DNA of 6,771 bases, taken from positions 1 through 6,771 of the forward strand of contig JAOPVG010000465.1 in the NCBI GenBank assembly GCA_025966255.1, in the 5' to 3' direction. The notes under the pieces are model-generated. The model did no database searches and was not told the origin of the DNA. It saw only the letters and a list, made by a program, of their open reading frames with translations. Source of the stretch: Jatrophihabitans sp. Lineage in GTDB: Bacteria; Actinomycetota; Actinomycetes; Mycobacteriales; Jatrophihabitantaceae. Of this stretch, positions 6,658-6,771 are shown one piece after another. Both the position numbers and the translations under genes were made by a program. Each line of letters opens with the position of its first letter. The first letter of the stretch is position 1.

Positions 6658-6771
6658 TCAGGTGGTGTGCACGATCAGCACGTCGGTGCCCGTGTGCCGG
6701 GCAACGTCGAGCGGCACCGAACCGAGGATGCGCCCGGCAAGGGTGTTCAGGCCCCGGTTGCCGACGACGAG
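6658..6771 (-). CDS. Universal stress protein family, C-terminal fragment cut by window edge
   Basis: The last 37 codons and TGA stop of a gene that enters from the right edge. The peptide begins LVVGNRGLNTLAGRILGSVP and ends DVLIVHTT. It carries the UspA-family ATP-binding signature G-x2-G-x9-G-S (GNRG...GS), followed by the usual helix and last strand. This places it in the nucleotide-binding subgroup. Whether the full protein has one or two Usp domains cannot be seen. Its TGA is directly followed by the cyclase GTG (TGAGTG), so the two are very probably co-translated. Some mycobacterial Usp proteins (Rv1636 type) bind cAMP, which makes this neighbour notable, but the fragment cannot show that property. 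Confidence 0.88.
   Translation of the reverse strand, partial: LVVGNRGLNTLAGRILGSVPLDVARHTGTDVLIVHTT

Overview
This is a very GC-rich window (roughly 70% by eye). All nine recognisable genes lie on the minus strand, several with GTG starts and very short spacers. The HisG and HisE proteins resemble their mycobacterial counterparts closely, so the source is almost certainly an actinomycete (Actinomycetota). I cannot fix the genus. There are no RNA genes, insertion sequences, CRISPR arrays or long repeats, and no gene-free stretch longer than 42 bases.

In transcription order (high to low coordinates) the layout is as follows. (1) The C-terminal end of a universal stress protein, cut by the right edge. 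(2) A class III adenylate cyclase with an N-terminal regulatory domain. (3) hisE and (4) hisG, the second and first steps of histidine synthesis. (5) A small two-helix membrane protein with a bacterial PH domain. (6) A LytS/YehU-type sensor histidine kinase. (7) Its LytTR-family response regulator. (8) A DUF485 small membrane protein. (9) A large sodium:solute symporter of the acetate/monocarboxylate (ActP/MctC-like) branch, cut by the left edge after 525 codons.

Junctions are tight: USP/cyclase 0 bp, cyclase/hisE 28 bp, hisE/hisG 42 bp, hisG/PH 4-bp overlap, PH/kinase 5 bp, kinase/regulator 30 bp, regulator/DUF485 1-bp overlap (TGATG), DUF485/symporter 4-bp overlap (GTGA). The whole window could be one transcript, or two or three overlapping ones. 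The only plausible places for internal promoters are the 28-, 42- and 30-bp gaps or sites inside genes.

Three functional modules are visible. The stress/cAMP module is the USP plus the cyclase. The histidine module is hisE plus hisG. The carboxylate-uptake module is the kinase, regulator, DUF485 protein and symporter. The last resembles the theme in other bacteria where LytS/LytTR-type pairs control pyruvate or related carboxylate transporters, and DUF485 plus ActP is the YjcH-ActP pairing of E. coli. The PH-domain protein sits between the histidine and uptake modules and its role is unknown. I see no wholly new system. The points most worth a second look are the coupling of these modules, the extracytoplasmic insert in the symporter, the Cys/His-containing sensor domain of the kinase, and the USP-cyclase pairing.
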